A DNA stretch of 64,000 bases from contig OX442423.1 of assembly GCA_949361645.1 (NCBI GenBank), positions 637,626-701,625 of the forward strand, read 5' to 3'. The stretch's first letter is position 1. Each line of letters begins with the position of its first letter. The translations under genes were made by a program, and so were the position numbers. The notes beneath the pieces are model-generated. The model was not told where the DNA came from. It saw only the letters and a program-made list of their open reading frames with translations, and did no database searches. Source of the DNA: Spongilla lacustris. Lineage: Eukaryota; Porifera; Demospongiae; Spongillida; Spongillidae. Of this stretch, positions 1 through 11,900 are shown in pieces.

Positions 1-1263
1 GGCTGCTAATGCAATTTCCTTTTCAACAAACCACTGTAGCATAACTGTATAGATACATTAAGTAAATCCATATGTATTAGATCACACAACCACAACAGGC
101 GGTAAACTATAAACCTACTGTTTTCCTTTATAGCTGTATGAAGCTTTGCAAATGCTTTTGGCTTGGTATTCTTTGCATTCTTAGATGGCAAACCAACCAC
201 TGTGACTTCATGCCCCTTTGGTCGGCCTCGCTTTTAAAGAATTGCATGGTGGAATCTTTATGCCTACACAATTAATTTCACACCACACATTGCATTGGTT
301 TCCCAATTTAACTTACTCTGCAAGCAAATTTCATTTTCTTCAACACTCTTTTTTTTCAGTTTGCCAAGTTACATCTTCTTCAATGAACACATGTGACAGA
401 ATGTATACATGTAGCATAAAATGATATTAGCATACATACCCTCAATGTTCAGTGTATCATCTTCTTCAGCTGGAATCTCATTTACAATTTCACCTTTTAT
501 GAATCGTATTATGATTATGATATGCATATCATAATTATAATACGTATGTATGCATGTATATAGTATCATTGCATGCAATGATACTATATGCATGCATACA
601 TAATCTTACTTGCAGTTTGCCACAGCACAATTTCATCTTCAGTATCAGTGATTTCATCAGCGACATGTATAGCACACTATCAAATGATGCTAAATGCAAC
701 TTATATGTACCTTGACTAGTCTGATGGTTACTTAATGTGCAGTCTGTTACATTGTGAACTTGTACATCAATGTTACTTTATCTGCATGTATCAAAAATTG
801 TATAGAGCTTAAAAAGACCTCTGCTTACATACCTTTCACTTTCTCTAATTCCACTTCTTCAACAGTATCTTGTATGCACACAATGACGGATTAAAAAAAA
901 AAAAACATTTACACACTAAATGGGACATAAACACACCTTTTCCTGCTGTTTGACCTTCATCTCCTATATTATAATGTCACTCAATTCACAATGATACATA
1001 CATCATACCATAAACAAGTGTGACACTCAAGTGTTGTTCCCATGCGTGAATCAGCCGTTCTAACAACTCACATCGACCTGAAAATTCTGAATGTGAACTT
1101 TCAGAGGGCAGCGAAGCTAACTTTGTTGTAATGGTGGAGACTTTGTGAAACTTTTCAAACTGCAATACAGAGAGAAGATTTAAATCCAGTGCATGCACAA
1201 AATACAATGTAACTTACCTGAGACCAGGGCCGTAGCCAGGGGTGGGTCGATGGGGTCGAATGA

Positions 1264-1294
<31 letters not shown>

Positions 1295-2830
1295 ATTGAA
1301 GGTCACCCGTGACCATTAGAAATAAAATAACGATAGGCGAGCCGATAGTTATCATTTAATTGAACGCCAATTGGTCGGGACAACACCCATCCACCTTTTC
1401 AATTGACCGAAAGTGGGCCTTCCCACTGGTTGAGTCGGCTGAACGCGGAACCCCCCCCCCCCCCCCCCCCCCCCCACTAGTTGAATCGGCCCCCCCACCC
1501 AATTTTCACATTTGGGTCTCTCACTGACACATATCCGACCCCCCTCCTTTGAAAGTCTGGCTACGGCCCTGCTGAGACAATACTTTCTTGCATTTATCTG
1601 GAAGTGGAACAACACCAACTAGTGCAGAATTTGAATCTGATGCACCCTTAGTCAAAAACACACACTGATTGGGCTCATAATACTGCATAGTCCAACGTTG
1701 ATCACAAATGCATTCATCAAATAGATCCAGTCCAAGGTTCTCTCTCACAAAAAAAAAATGTGGCAGCATGGCAATTTCATTGATACCCATAAGCGACAGC
1801 AACATTGATTAATTGTAATATTTTTAAATATATGGGTGGACGTAACCCCCATTTTGACTTCATATATTTCAGAGTATACAGATATGCATTGCTATTACAA
1901 CTTGCTTCCTGAGTTTAAGCTGTTTTTCAACAAATCTGTAAGCATATGGAGTGAGATATCGCATATACTTGGCTGAATATGCATCAGCAGCTGAATGAAA
2001 TGTTGTAGGAACCTTTTGTGAACAGAGTGCAGCTTTGTGGTCTCTTTCACATCTCAATACTCTCAAAATCAAAAAGAACTTGTCCACAAATTCTTCAAGT
2101 GAGGAATATGTGAGATTACAGTCTTAAGTTGGCATTAATACTTTCTACTCTATTGTTTGTAGTGTTGAAAAAAATTCCAGTGGTGTATTTTAAACCTATT
2201 GACCACTGATCTCTAATTGAATGCCACTGCTCATTAAAATAGTTCAACACAGCAATAGGAGCATTCCCCTGAAAGTTGTGGTATATAGGTCCATGTATTC
2301 ATCCTCATCATGTGCATATGCCATCTGCTGCATTATCACAAGACAGAGATTTCATTGTCTACTGGTTATCCCCCATTTTTTCAAGGGTCATTTCACGTCG
2401 AAATGAACGCAATGTATGAAACAGACAGATTACAAGTCTAGCTGATGGAATCTGTGCAGAGAATACTGAACTTTCAGTCACATCCTTGTCAGTCATGATA
2501 ACACGAACACATTCCCATGAGGAATTGTGCTTTTTGAACAGATCAACCATTTTTGAAAATGTACTCTCTGTTTCTTGCAACACAATAAATGCTGTTACAA
2601 TTTCACTCTGTCCATTGCCATCTTCAACCAACAGTATATAAAGAGGAAAACGAAGCTCAATAAGTTTGTATGTTGCATCAACACAATTTTTATTAGCTCA
2701 GGATAGGATGAAAAAGGTTGCTTCATGTCATGATCTTGGAAAAAAAATTCCTTGCAAAACATTATCATTGTCAACTATGACATTCACACATGCACCTGCA
2801 AGCAAAGCGTGCTAATATAAAATTCACGGA
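1..2830 (-). pseudogene. MULE/ZSWIM3-type transposase-like gene, decayed, runs off the window start
   Basis: On the minus strand several exon-like blocks give pieces of a MULE-family transposase of the ZSWIM3 type. The catalytic region (2700-2359) contains CVDATYKLIELRFPLY, LVEDGNGQSEIV and VIMTDKD. It is followed by FNTTNNRVESIN (2330-2105), a block rich in RCERDHKAALC (2087-1869), LGLDLFDECICDQRW (1805-1580), KFHKVSTITTKLAS (1161-1003), small acidic exons near 870, 660 and 490, and RPTKGHEVTVVGLPSK (240-120). It is broken. The frame shifts between YPEL and CVDATYK, two single-base losses follow ESIN, the zinc ligands expected in the SWIM finger near 1770 are missing, and a MITE sits at the end of one exon. 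The family identification rests on recognised motifs. Whether this is a dead transposon or a decayed domesticated gene cannot be told. Confidence 0.75.
1225..1571. mobile_element. Non-autonomous hAT-like element (MITE) with CAGGGCCGTAGCCAG ends
   Basis: The ends are inverted repeats: CAGGGCCGTAGCCAG at 1225 and CTGGCTACGGCCCTG ending at 1571. A 7-bp direct repeat CTGAGAC flanks it (1218-1224 and 1572-1578). Inside are two long poly-C tracts (about 1262-1292 and 1450-1475) and GTTGAATCGGC/GGTTGAGTCGG motifs, but no coding capacity. It interrupts the minus-strand ZSWIM3-like gene directly at an exon end. The hAT assignment follows from the style of the ends; a hAT would normally give an 8-bp target duplication, so a related superfamily is possible. 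Confidence 0.75.
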
Positions 2831-2859
2831 GGAAATAAGACATTATAACATTGTACAAA

Positions 2860-3095
2860 TGTTCAGTGGAAGCGGGCATGTACCAGGGTGTTTTAGCTAA
2901 GGCAGCAGATCAGAGAAAACATTCAGGCTGGTGATGTATACCACTAGCAGGGGAGAACTATGGGGCCTGGGGACCAGAGACACTGAGGGCCTTTCACAGG
3001 TGGCTTCTTGTTTAGCCATTTGCGATAACACCCCCAAATCAAAGGTGGTAGTAGAGCTACAGGGCTGCCTTAGCTTACAGTAAAAACGGATATAT
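2860..3095 (+). pseudogene. Fragment of non-LTR retrotransposon C-terminus
   Basis: Reading on + gives pieces such as VYQGVLAKAADQRKHSG and YGAWGPETLRAF, matching the tail found at 59080-59330 and 29198-29422. It carries stops and frame changes. It is the region after the endonuclease core of the retrotransposon family described at 6775-8082. Confidence 0.6.
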
Positions 3096-4080
3096 CTAGT
3101 ACTAAAATTCTGTGAATACTAGGAAATGAATTAGTGCCTTCTCATGAGAAATATCGTCACCGTACTGAGCAAACTGTTTACTAAGTAACGTTTAAGCAGC
3201 ATTAACGACCCTATCATATCTCAAGCTCTTGTCAGGGTGCTCATTACACCATCACTTCAAGCTCCATCAATTCAAGCTCCAACATTAACAAAACTGATGC
3301 ACCTAAAATGTATCATACAATTGCATGCACTTATATATACACACACACATGTACAGTTTCAGCACAACCAAACTCGGCTTTTTCCAGTTTTTCTTTGACA
3401 CTGAATGGTCACATTTTAAGTGGAACCATTCCTCACAATTTGAACATTCAATCATATTTCCCTTTTGTCAGTCTTGTTCTGCAATAACAGTTGGCCTACA
3501 CAAGGATATCTTCTTCAGCCAGAGGAGGTCTGTTTGTTCTGTGTGTACTTGGAAATTGTGTTATAATGCCTGTTTCAAAACAATGCACTGAATTCAGTAA
3601 GTGTAGAAGTAGTCTGTCAACGTAATTATGTACTTGTTTCCGCGTGGTGTTTCAGTCAGTGGCCCAATCAAATCCATTCCTACTTGGCCTCGTGGGTACT
3701 GAATCAATACAATTCTCCGCCGTTGCTCCGTATCTTCCACAACAAGTCTCAATGCCATATACAATTACTGGCAACACGATCACTTTTGTCTACTGTCGAT
3801 CGCCGCACACGTGCAATAAAAATGAGATTGTATTTCAAACACAATATATGTACTTCTCACCTCCACCACAGTAATAAAGGTCGGAACCTTTTGTTTTTGC
3901 CTCTCCTTCGTAAACCCAACTGACTTATCTGCTTTAGAAAACCCAGGCGGGTATTGGCCATCTGAAAGATAGGAAATATTTGATGGTAGCTAAACTGTCC
4001 ATCTTTCGTCACGTCGCCGCTCTCCACTGGTCATAAAACGTGCTTTCTGCTCATGCGCACTGAGAATTATAAGGGATCCC
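3096..4080. other. Stretch without recognised gene
   Basis: I see no supported exon, RNA gene or element ends here. The open frames in 3325-3923 are short, overlapping and have no recognisable motif. Confidence 0.4.
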
Positions 4081-4165
4081 CCAGATTTCCGGTACATTAG
4101 GGACGGGGGGGGGGGGGGTCCCCAATTTTATGGGGTCCCCAATTTTGCGTGACACCGGTACCGGT
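4080..4165. repeat. Poly-G tract with duplicated GGGGTCCCCAATTTT
   Basis: A run of 13 G at about 4107-4119 is followed by two copies of a GGGTCCCCAATTTT unit. It resembles other homopolymer-bearing repeats in this window, but I could not define ends. Confidence 0.5.
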
Positions 4166-4534
4166 TGTGTAGACACTTGGAATATTTTTAAAACAACCAC
4201 GATCGCATACATATATACATGCATATAGCTAGCTTTTTGATGAGCGGTACCAATAAGGAATGTTACCACATGAATACGATTAATCACTATTCATGTGCGC
4301 AAATGTATCGCATTCATGTGGTACTGACTCCATCCGTACGTGTAATAGTGCTGATTAGTGCATTGCGTTCACAGCATTCATGAACACGACGAACAAAAGT
4401 CAACCTTGCAGCTTAACCTTGCAGCTCGCATAGTACCATAGATAGTACATATGCAATCCATTTGGCTACGGATTCATTGACATATAGTGAAATAACGAGC
4501 GTGCAATAAAATAATAAGAGCTCCTTCTCCTGGT

Positions 4535-4975
4535 CTCAATCTAAAGTTGGAGCCTTCAGATTTCCAAGCAGCCATACAATGGTGGCTTGGTGTTGGTATC
4601 TCAGGCTCTCAGGGTGCCACATGTCCTCACTGTCCAGCTCATCCTTTAGGCCACCATGCTTTGACGTGTAAGCATGGGGGTGATGTGGTCATTTGTCACA
4701 ACAGGCTACGGGATGTATTTGCAGAGTCATGTAGGAGAGCCTAGTGGAGGTTGGGTATGCATGGCTCTGCATCTGACTGACACATGACCAGCTGATGTCC
4801 TGGCAGCAAACTGGACTGATGATGGGAAAGCCTGCTGCATTAGGCTCTACTGTCACATTACCGCTAACCTCAAGTAATTTACCAGAAGCGAGTGTGACAG
4901 CACAACTTGCAATTGCAGAGTAAGATGGTGAAAAAGTATCTGGACATGCATCAGTGTTGCATCCCACACTAGACA
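4535..4975 (+). pseudogene. Retrotransposon zinc finger/endonuclease fragment
   Basis: The + frame contains a CCHC finger, CPHCPAHPLGHHALTC, followed by KHGGDVVICHNRLRDVFAE. After a break come WQQTGLMMGKPAALGSTV and TLPLTSSNLPEASVTAQLA, the equivalent of the endonuclease PAAFD..V..PL segment. The usual RHN is CHN here and the expected aspartate of the endonuclease core is Gly. Frame breaks near 4742 and a stop near 4920 show a dead copy. No reverse transcriptase block is adjacent. Confidence 0.75.
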
Positions 4976-4984
4976 CTTCCAAGG

Positions 4985-5380
4985 GACAATTGATACACCA
5001 TCAGGTCGCTTCCCATCTGAGCGACATACAGACCTGAAGGCTCCAGACGTGATGGAACATGTGCTGCAACTAAAGCTCTGAGTATGATGTCGTTGACAGC
5101 TGAATGGCGGTGGTGGCGCCCTGCACTCTTTCTGCAGCTTAAGTCATGTGTGGCAAACTGCATGAGACACCTCTGCCCCACAGTGTTGGCAGGTATGACT
5201 TCGACATAGAGGTAGTCCCAGATGGAGTCCCATAGAGATTCTCACAGTGGCATCATCCAGTGATGAAATTGGTAAGGCATTTAACCATGCACCTTGCATG
5301 CAGACTCCTTTAACACAAGACTGGTGCCGCAAGGAAACGAGCTCTCTGCATTTCATCATGCACGAGAGTTTGCGAATAGT
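4985..5380 (-). pseudogene. Fragment of a second non-LTR retrotransposon family (antisense)
   Basis: Two overlapping minus-strand frames give [37 protein letters not shown] and [17 protein letters not shown] followed by LEPSGL. This order (W..ALP, short Cys finger, R.HR/RHS..ND, EP.GL) is a finger/endonuclease arrangement different from the LGHH-type family at 6775-8082. Frameshifts separate the pieces. It abuts the + strand fragment at 4535-4975 tail to tail, so two insertions are juxtaposed. Confidence 0.65.
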
Positions 5381-5910
5381 GTGTCTGCAATTGATGATAC
5401 TCTTGATGGGCAGCAGAATCAGTGGTGGGTTGTTCTTAGCACCCCATAACTGAGCTGGGGTGGTTGTATATTTGTAAGTTTATGTATTATTACGTAATTA
5501 CAATACATTACATTATTATTATCTTTATAGACACACGCATGACTGTCATATAAACATGCATGCATGCACTTAATGCGTAGGTTTTCTATTTTTTTATTTG
5601 AAATGCATTCGTATTTCGTAACATGGCAACACAATACGTGTCATACGCAATAAGTTGAATATTTCAATATAGCACATGCACCATATAACCTTACAATAAA
5701 TCATATTAACAGGATATAGCACACAAGGGCTCAGCTAACAGGCCAGCTGGATCTTGCCAGGATATATAGCCCTAGCGTTCTCCCTCCCCAAGTTGGGTTG
5801 TTGAAACTGCTGCATGAGTGAAGGGGGAGACGTTTTCTGTCTATTGTACTGCATGCGTAAAAGCATGCCGCATTAATTTGCATGCATGTAAACAATTGAT
5901 ATAATTATAT

Positions 5911-6725
5911 GGGACAGTTTCCGCGAAAACTTCCTATGTTTTATAACAATATAAAACTATAGTGTTATAACGTTTGAATCGCTATATCTTTCGAACGCTA
6001 AAGGCTATCGACTTCCTATTTTCAACAGTTCATACTACACCATTTCTCTATAATAAATTACATTTTGGAGTCTTGAACTTGCTCCAAACCTGTATTGCAA
6101 CATTCGATACCCCACCGGGTTCAAACCCGCCATAACTTTAGGTAGGAGTAATCAAATCGCTTCAATTTCGGTTTGTATGTACAGAGGTCCTATACCTATT
6201 GATTTGTTCTGTTCGTTAATTTTTATTCCATCGGTTACGGAGATACTGTTGAATAAACTACGTGCACTTTTTCCCGCTCGATTCGCGCCAATGATGTAAC
6301 CACCGCCTCCCCATACATTGAGCGAGACGCGATTTGCCCAAACCCTTGGCGCAAATCGAGCGGGAAAAGTGGACGAACTTTGTTAAACTGTATCTCCGTA
6401 AAGAATGACATAAAAATTAACGAACAGAACAAATAGATAGGTATGGGACCTCTCTACCTACAAACCAAATTTGAAGCGATTTGATTACTCCTACAGAAAG
6501 TTATGTTGCGTTTGAACCAGGTGGGGTATCGAACGTTGCAATTCTGGCACGGAGCAAGTGCAAGACACCAAAATGTATTCCACCATATAGCAATGGTGTA
6601 GTATGAAGTCATGAAAATAGGAAGTCGATAGCCTTTACCGTTCAGACGATATAGTGATTCAAACGTTACAGCACAATTATTTTATAATGTTATAAAACAT
6701 AGGAAGTTTTCGCGGATACTGTCCC
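5911..6725. mobile_element. Long foldback (palindromic) MITE, family 1, complete copy
   Basis: The element starts GGGACAGTTTCCGCGAAAAC and ends with the imperfect reverse complement ...GTTTTCGCGGATACTGTCCC. The two arms stay complementary almost to the centre near 6310, where ATGATGTAACCACCGCCTCC lies. ATAT flanks both sides, a candidate 4-bp target duplication. No coding capacity: open frames simply read the palindrome. Related copies lie at 9152-10437, 11700-12045, 22090-22480, 23622-23700, 25945-26761 and 50884-51480. The transposase that moves it is not in the window. Confidence 0.85.
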
Positions 6726-6774
6726 ATATCATTGTAATATATTAAGACTTATATATGTTCTACACAATAACAAG

Positions 6775-8082
6775 TCACGAAAATGATGCCGATCGAGCCA
6801 GGAGGGCTCGGGCATTTTGCCTCATCAGAACAGTGCCGAGGCGACAATATATTGCATTTAGCATTTCAGTATTGGATGAGTGGGAGTGGATGGCCAAACG
6901 CCTAGCAATTCTTGAGAATGTTTCTTTTGCAGTGATTCCCCAGCCGCCATATGCCTCCACTACGAGAGGGACACATATCCAACCTCTTTCCAGACAACCC
7001 AAAGCATTGTTTTCTAATTTCTCTTGTTCACCCACTGCAGCTGAGGCACCTGAGGTCTGACCAGCATCTGAAATCAATGAATTATTGAGGGGATGTATAA
7101 CCTTGATGTCAAATGCTGCAGATCGAGACAGTGACCAGTTTGGTATCAAAATGTCAGCTGGGCGTGATCTGTCTTTGGCTGGACCAATACCACAACCTTG
7201 CTCCAAAAGAGGAGAAAGGTGGGCACGACGGCAAAAGTCAGCAATACAATCACGTATACAGTTGTGTCGTGTCACCACATCCCCGGCATAGCGACAAGTT
7301 AAAGAATGGTGTCCCAGGGGGTCAAGCTGGCTAGAACAATAGGGGCATGTTTCTTCCAAGTTACAGAGGGGAAGGCCCAACCACCATTTCAGAAGAATGT
7401 GGGTTTCGTCAGGTTCAAGTGCTAGTCCAAGGCCTGGGGATGGCACTGTTCTTAACCATGCATGAGCCTGTGGGACTGACTCTGCTAACAGTCGGGCTTT
7501 AGTTGCTGTTGTAGCATTGTGCAAGAGGCTACTCAATGCAAGCTTCTCGACTTTCTCTAATAGTAAATGCTGCCTGGGTGGTGAAAGGAGGACTGAAACC
7601 ATTGTCAAAGCTTCTCCTTCGGTGACCTGCTGATTAAACATTGCAATAGCAGTCTGTAAATGTGTGAATTCGGTGGTGGGTGGAAAAGCTCCTGAGAGAG
7701 AAATACTGGCCGATGCGATGAAGGCAGCTGTAGCATGGGAAAATAGGGAGCGAAGGCCAAAACCTCCATGACGAAAACTGAGCTGTGCTTGCCGACTTGC
7801 CATTGGTGTAAGCTGTAGTTCAGTACACTGCTCAAGGCAATGGAGCACGTCATTGTCAAAATTAGCAAGCAATTCCAGCACGGCAGAAGTAGGTGGAGTG
7901 CACTGGGCCAGGTGAGCCAATTTACAAAAACTGGCACACTGCCTCAGAATACCTAAAGTCAGCTGAGGGTCACAAAGCTTTGGAAGCAGTGACAAAAGTT
8001 CGCAAGCTGACAACCGCATGTAAATGTGAACTATAGGCAGATTCATGTACAGGGGCTGCTTTTTTATTTGATAGCTATGCAC
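6775..8082 (-). CDS. C-terminal part of RLE-type non-LTR retrotransposon protein
   Basis: An uninterrupted 435-codon minus-strand frame matches the region after the reverse transcriptase of a non-LTR retrotransposon with a restriction-like endonuclease. Around residues 1-240 is a helical region with LRQCASFCKLAHLAQ and FRHGGFGLRS. A CCHC zinc finger (CPYCSSQLDPLGHHSLTC) follows at about 247-265, then VVTRHNCIRD, then the endonuclease core with RPADILIPNW near 305 and AAFDIKVIHPLN near 320. The tail has VEAYGGWG and a repeat of LARRLAIHS type. No reverse transcriptase motif is present upstream (8083-8640), so the copy is 5'-truncated. It is the best preserved member in the window. R2/NeSL-like placement is inference from the finger-RHN-PD-D order. 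Confidence 0.8.
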   Translation of the reverse strand: MHSYQIKKQPLYMNLPIVHIYMRLSACELLSLLPKLCDPQLTLGILRQCASFCKLAHLAQCTPPTSAVLELLANFDNDVLHCLEQCTELQLTPMASRQAQLSFRHGGFGLRSLFSHATAAFIASASISLSGAFPPTTEFTHLQTAIAMFNQQVTEGEALTMVSVLLSPPRQHLLLEKVEKLALSSLLHNATTATKARLLAESVPQAHAWLRTVPSPGLGLALEPDETHILLKWWLGLPLCNLEETCPYCSSQLDPLGHHSLTCRYAGDVVTRHNCIRDCIADFCRRAHLSPLLEQGCGIGPAKDRSRPADILIPNWSLSRSAAFDIKVIHPLNNSLISDAGQTSGASAAVGEQEKLENNALGCLERGWICVPLVVEAYGGWGITAKETFSRIARRLAIHSHSSNTEMLNAIYCRLGTVLMRQNARALLARSASFS

Positions 8083-8640
8083 GTATATAAATTCATGCGC
8101 TTATATTTGACTTATCCCATAAAAGGGATGCATGTCACAAGGTGCTTGCTTCTTCAGGGACGCCGGACCTAAGAGCCAGAGGTAATTCTGTTGTAAGCAG
8201 TATAAGTGTGCTATGTGCAAGTCGGTTATATGTGGTGCACATGTACGTATGAGGTCAAGCATGCACATGCAAGTAAGCCTATTATATTGACATAGCCAGC
8301 GACATGGTTGGTCTAAAACGTAAATGTCGTTCGTATCCTTAGTTAATTAAAGATTGTTACCACTGTTACGTAAACACCTATACGATGCGCGTACATTTAT
8401 AGCTTTAAAAATGTCGTGCAAGGAGATCGGTTTGCTGGCTCTACAAACCCCTAGCTCCATGGGATGCATGCAATTTTTCCAAGAACGTGCAAAATGCGGC
8501 ACTCCACTAAAAGGCATGAAATCAGAATGGTTCTATGTGGATGTACATGCATGTATTTGATCATGAATGAGCATCGCATGTGCTTGCATAAGTGCGCGCT
8601 CATCAGTGGTAGGAAGCCCACTGCGGTATATGTACATGTA

Positions 8641-8860
8641 GTTTGATTTGGTGGAGCACAGTCTTGGTAAGACTGAGCCGGGATATTGGTTCAATCCCAA
8701 ACTTACCGATCCCCGCCGTAATAGGATATCCCTATTTGGGACCGACTACGTCAGTACCCTACCCTTCTAGCCTCACATCGGCGGGACTGCCGATGTGAGG
8801 CTAGGCCGGGAGCATCCTCGGTCGGGCAGTATGTCATATGAGGCTAGGGCTTCGGTGGCT
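8641..8860 (+). mobile_element. tRNA-derived SINE-like sequence
   Basis: 8641-8703 reads like a tRNA head: a box A-like TGGTGGAGCAC at 8649 and a box B GGTTCAATCCC at 8688-8698, about 39 bases apart, with a D-arm-like TCTTGGTAAGA between them. The downstream body contains a perfect 16-bp hairpin (8767-8782 with 8789-8804, CTAGCCTCACATCGGC). It does not fold as a functional tRNA with a clear anticodon arm. It lies just upstream of the first coding exon of the mucin-like gene. No second copy was seen here, so its full length is unknown. Confidence 0.5.
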
Positions 8861-8981
8861 ATAGGAGATTGTCATCCATGCGATGGATTCGGAATGTGCA
8901 TGCATCACGAATGGATCACAACATTCTGTATCTATGCATTTGTCCACAAGCCATTGATGTTCTTTTTACCTTTGCTATAGG

Positions 8982-11900
8982 ATGAATTGGAATTATTTCT
9001 TGTTCTTTTTGGCACTCTATGGGCACACCAATGCAGGTAAGTGCATGTGGCTGGATGCATGGCCCGACAGTGGGTGACACCAAATATACGCACATGTCAC
9101 ATGCGATGGTCTATTGAATTGATTTGCTTATACATATAAATTATAATAATTGGGACAGTTTCCACGAAAATGTCACCCTCGCTATATAATACAGGGTCTT
9201 CACGAAAGAACGCAACGCTTTTACATCACTATATTAGGATTCAAATTAATTAACTGCTTGATTTCTTTAACCTGTGTTGCAGAAGTTAGGCAAATACTAA
9301 CAATCCAATTAGATTTAAATTATTGTAAACGGTTAAGTAATTGTATCAAAGCCCTCATAAATCAAAATATTCAAAGCCCTCTATTATCAACATTATTCAA
9401 GATTAAGGTTAGAGATAATTGATTTAATAACTTCTAATAAGTAACGCAAGACTTTAGTATGCAGTGGAACAGCACTGATGATTTCAAGTTACTGAGTTCA
9501 ATAGTGAGTTATGAACATTTTGCTTTAAAGTTATTAAGATTGAAGCTGTTATGGGGTAACTAATTTTAATAACCATCACTAATTACTCCATGATTAAATG
9601 AAGGAAAAAACACAATTTGATTGTGTATCAGATCATGTAATGGTGAGTTACTATAACTCAAAGTTAATTACAATTGTAGTGGCCCTTGAAGTTTGATTTG
9701 TTGTTTTGAATATCAAAACTAGTAAAACGACAATTAAATTTCATACTTTTTCAAACTTTTTTCACAGCTATTCTTTAGATTATTTAAAAGTTGTCGTACA
9801 TTTCTGTGTCAAATTAATTAATTGCAAGGTATTTGATTTTATCTTTTGAACTGTAAAAGATAATTGAATTTTAATAATGTATTTGGTATTTGCCTAACCA
9901 TGATTATTGTGTATTCATAAATTGATTTAGATTGATAATCCTATTTTTAAAAAAATTATGTTCATTCAAAAGCGTTGCATTCTTTCGTAATAACCCTGTA
10001 CTGTATATAGAAATAATGTTATAAAATTCCGTTATATTTGAATAGCTATAACGTCCGGACGGTTAAAGCTATCAACGTTCTATTTTCAACACTTCTTACT
10101 ACACTATTTCTCTATGGAAAAATACATTTTGGTGTCTTGCACTTACTCCGTACCAGTATTGCAATGTTCGATACTCCACCGAGTTCAAACCCGCCATAAC
10201 TTTGGTAGGAGTAATCAAATCGGTTCAAATTCGGTTTGTAGGTACAGAGGTCCTATACCTATCGATTTGTACTGTTCGTTAATTTTTATGCCATCCGTTA
10301 CGGAGATGCAGTTGAACAAACTGCATGCTCTTTTTCCCGCTCGATTTGCGCCAATGATATAACAACCGCCTCAGCGGGACGCGATTTGCCAAAATCATTG
10401 GCGCGAATCGAGCGGGAAAAAGTGGACGTACTTTGTCCATAATGGCATAACAGTACAATTATTAATTAACAACAGTGGTTTAAAAGTAGGGGTCACGTAG
10501 ACATTAGTAAATAAATGATAGATTGTAATTATTCTTATTATGTGTTACAAGAATATGTTTATTGTTAATCAAGTTTAATGACTATAAGAGTTAAATATTT
10601 CAAACCAAAATAATCAAGCTCTATTTCATTTTTATATCATTAAGTATTAAAATCCTTATTATTTTACACAAGTGACATAAAAAAGTAACACTATAGATAT
10701 GAACCTTACTACATAAAAATCAAAAATGTACAATCAAGAATTAACAAATATGGTGTGAATACTGCATGCTGACAGACAAAGTTCAGATTATGTTCCTGTC
10801 TCCTGATCCCGATCACCTGCAAACATGCAGGTACTAATCCAAAGAGAAGCAACTTTTATTCCCAGGTTATGAGGTCTCAAGCTCCTCTGAGTCAGCCTCT
10901 TCCTCCTCGACATTGGACTGTTCATTTTCTGGTAAATCTGACTGATCACGATCAAAAAGTATCTTTAGCTTAAAGTTCTGAAAGGTTCCTTAGACTGCTC
11001 ACTCTTCCTGGCTCTACTAAGTTTTGCCCACTTGCTTCGAAGAAGCAAGTGCATTCGATTCACCCACTCTCATTTGGTCTTCGTTGGCAACTAATTTTTC
11101 ATCAGCGATGAATTGTGCTGCTGCCTCGGTATTACTTCTAAACCGCTTTATATATATCTCCCAAGTTTTACCATTGTCTATTTTACGTTTACCCTGGTAT
11201 CTTCAACCTCTTCAGCCATAAACAAGCAGCCGCCAAAGAACAAAACGAAATGAACGAACGAACGAAACTAACTTTGATCACCTATGCGCAGAAAGGATAC
11301 AATCACTTAATTCAAAACTAGCCGTTAGAATCGTTTGCACACACATCTTAAATGTTTCGTTCGTTCGTTCGTTATACGTAAAATAGACAATGGTGAAACT
11401 TGGGAGATATATATAAAGCGGTTTAGAAGTAATACCGAGGCAGCAGCACAATTCATCGCTGATGAAAAATTAGTTGCCAACGAAGACCAAATTAGAGTGG
11501 GCGAATCGAATGTATATACGCCGCAGGCCAGCATGCACACGCAGGCCTCTACACAATGAACAAAACACGGGCTGTATTGTGTTACTGTCCGCACACAACA
11601 AAAGGACAGCGTGGCGTACGTAGCGTTGTGAAAGGTCCAGGTGTCAGGAAGCAAAGCCCGATTTTGCTGGACACTGTCCCCTATATATATATAATAATAT
11701 TATATTATAATTAATAATATATACGTATCTCCGTAATGGATGGATGGCATAACAGAACAATTCGATAGGTAAAGGACCTCTATTTATACAAACGGAGTTT
11801 GAAGCGATTTGATTACTCCTGCCTAAAGTTATGGCGGGTTTGAACCCGGTGGGATATCGGATATTGTAATACTGACGCTGCCCGTGCAAGACCCCAACAT

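Noticed and set aside
5541..5580. CATGCATGCATG and ACATGTACATGT strings as regulatory sites or a CRISPR-like array
   Set aside because: They are frequent short palindromic simple sequences throughout the window. No repeat-spacer array exists.
6755..7334. Plus-strand frames opposite the retrotransposon frame
   Set aside because: Shadows of the minus-strand finger/endonuclease frame.
8641..8703. A functional tRNA gene
   Set aside because: A and B boxes are present, but the anticodon arm and acceptor pairing are not convincing, so a SINE head fits better.
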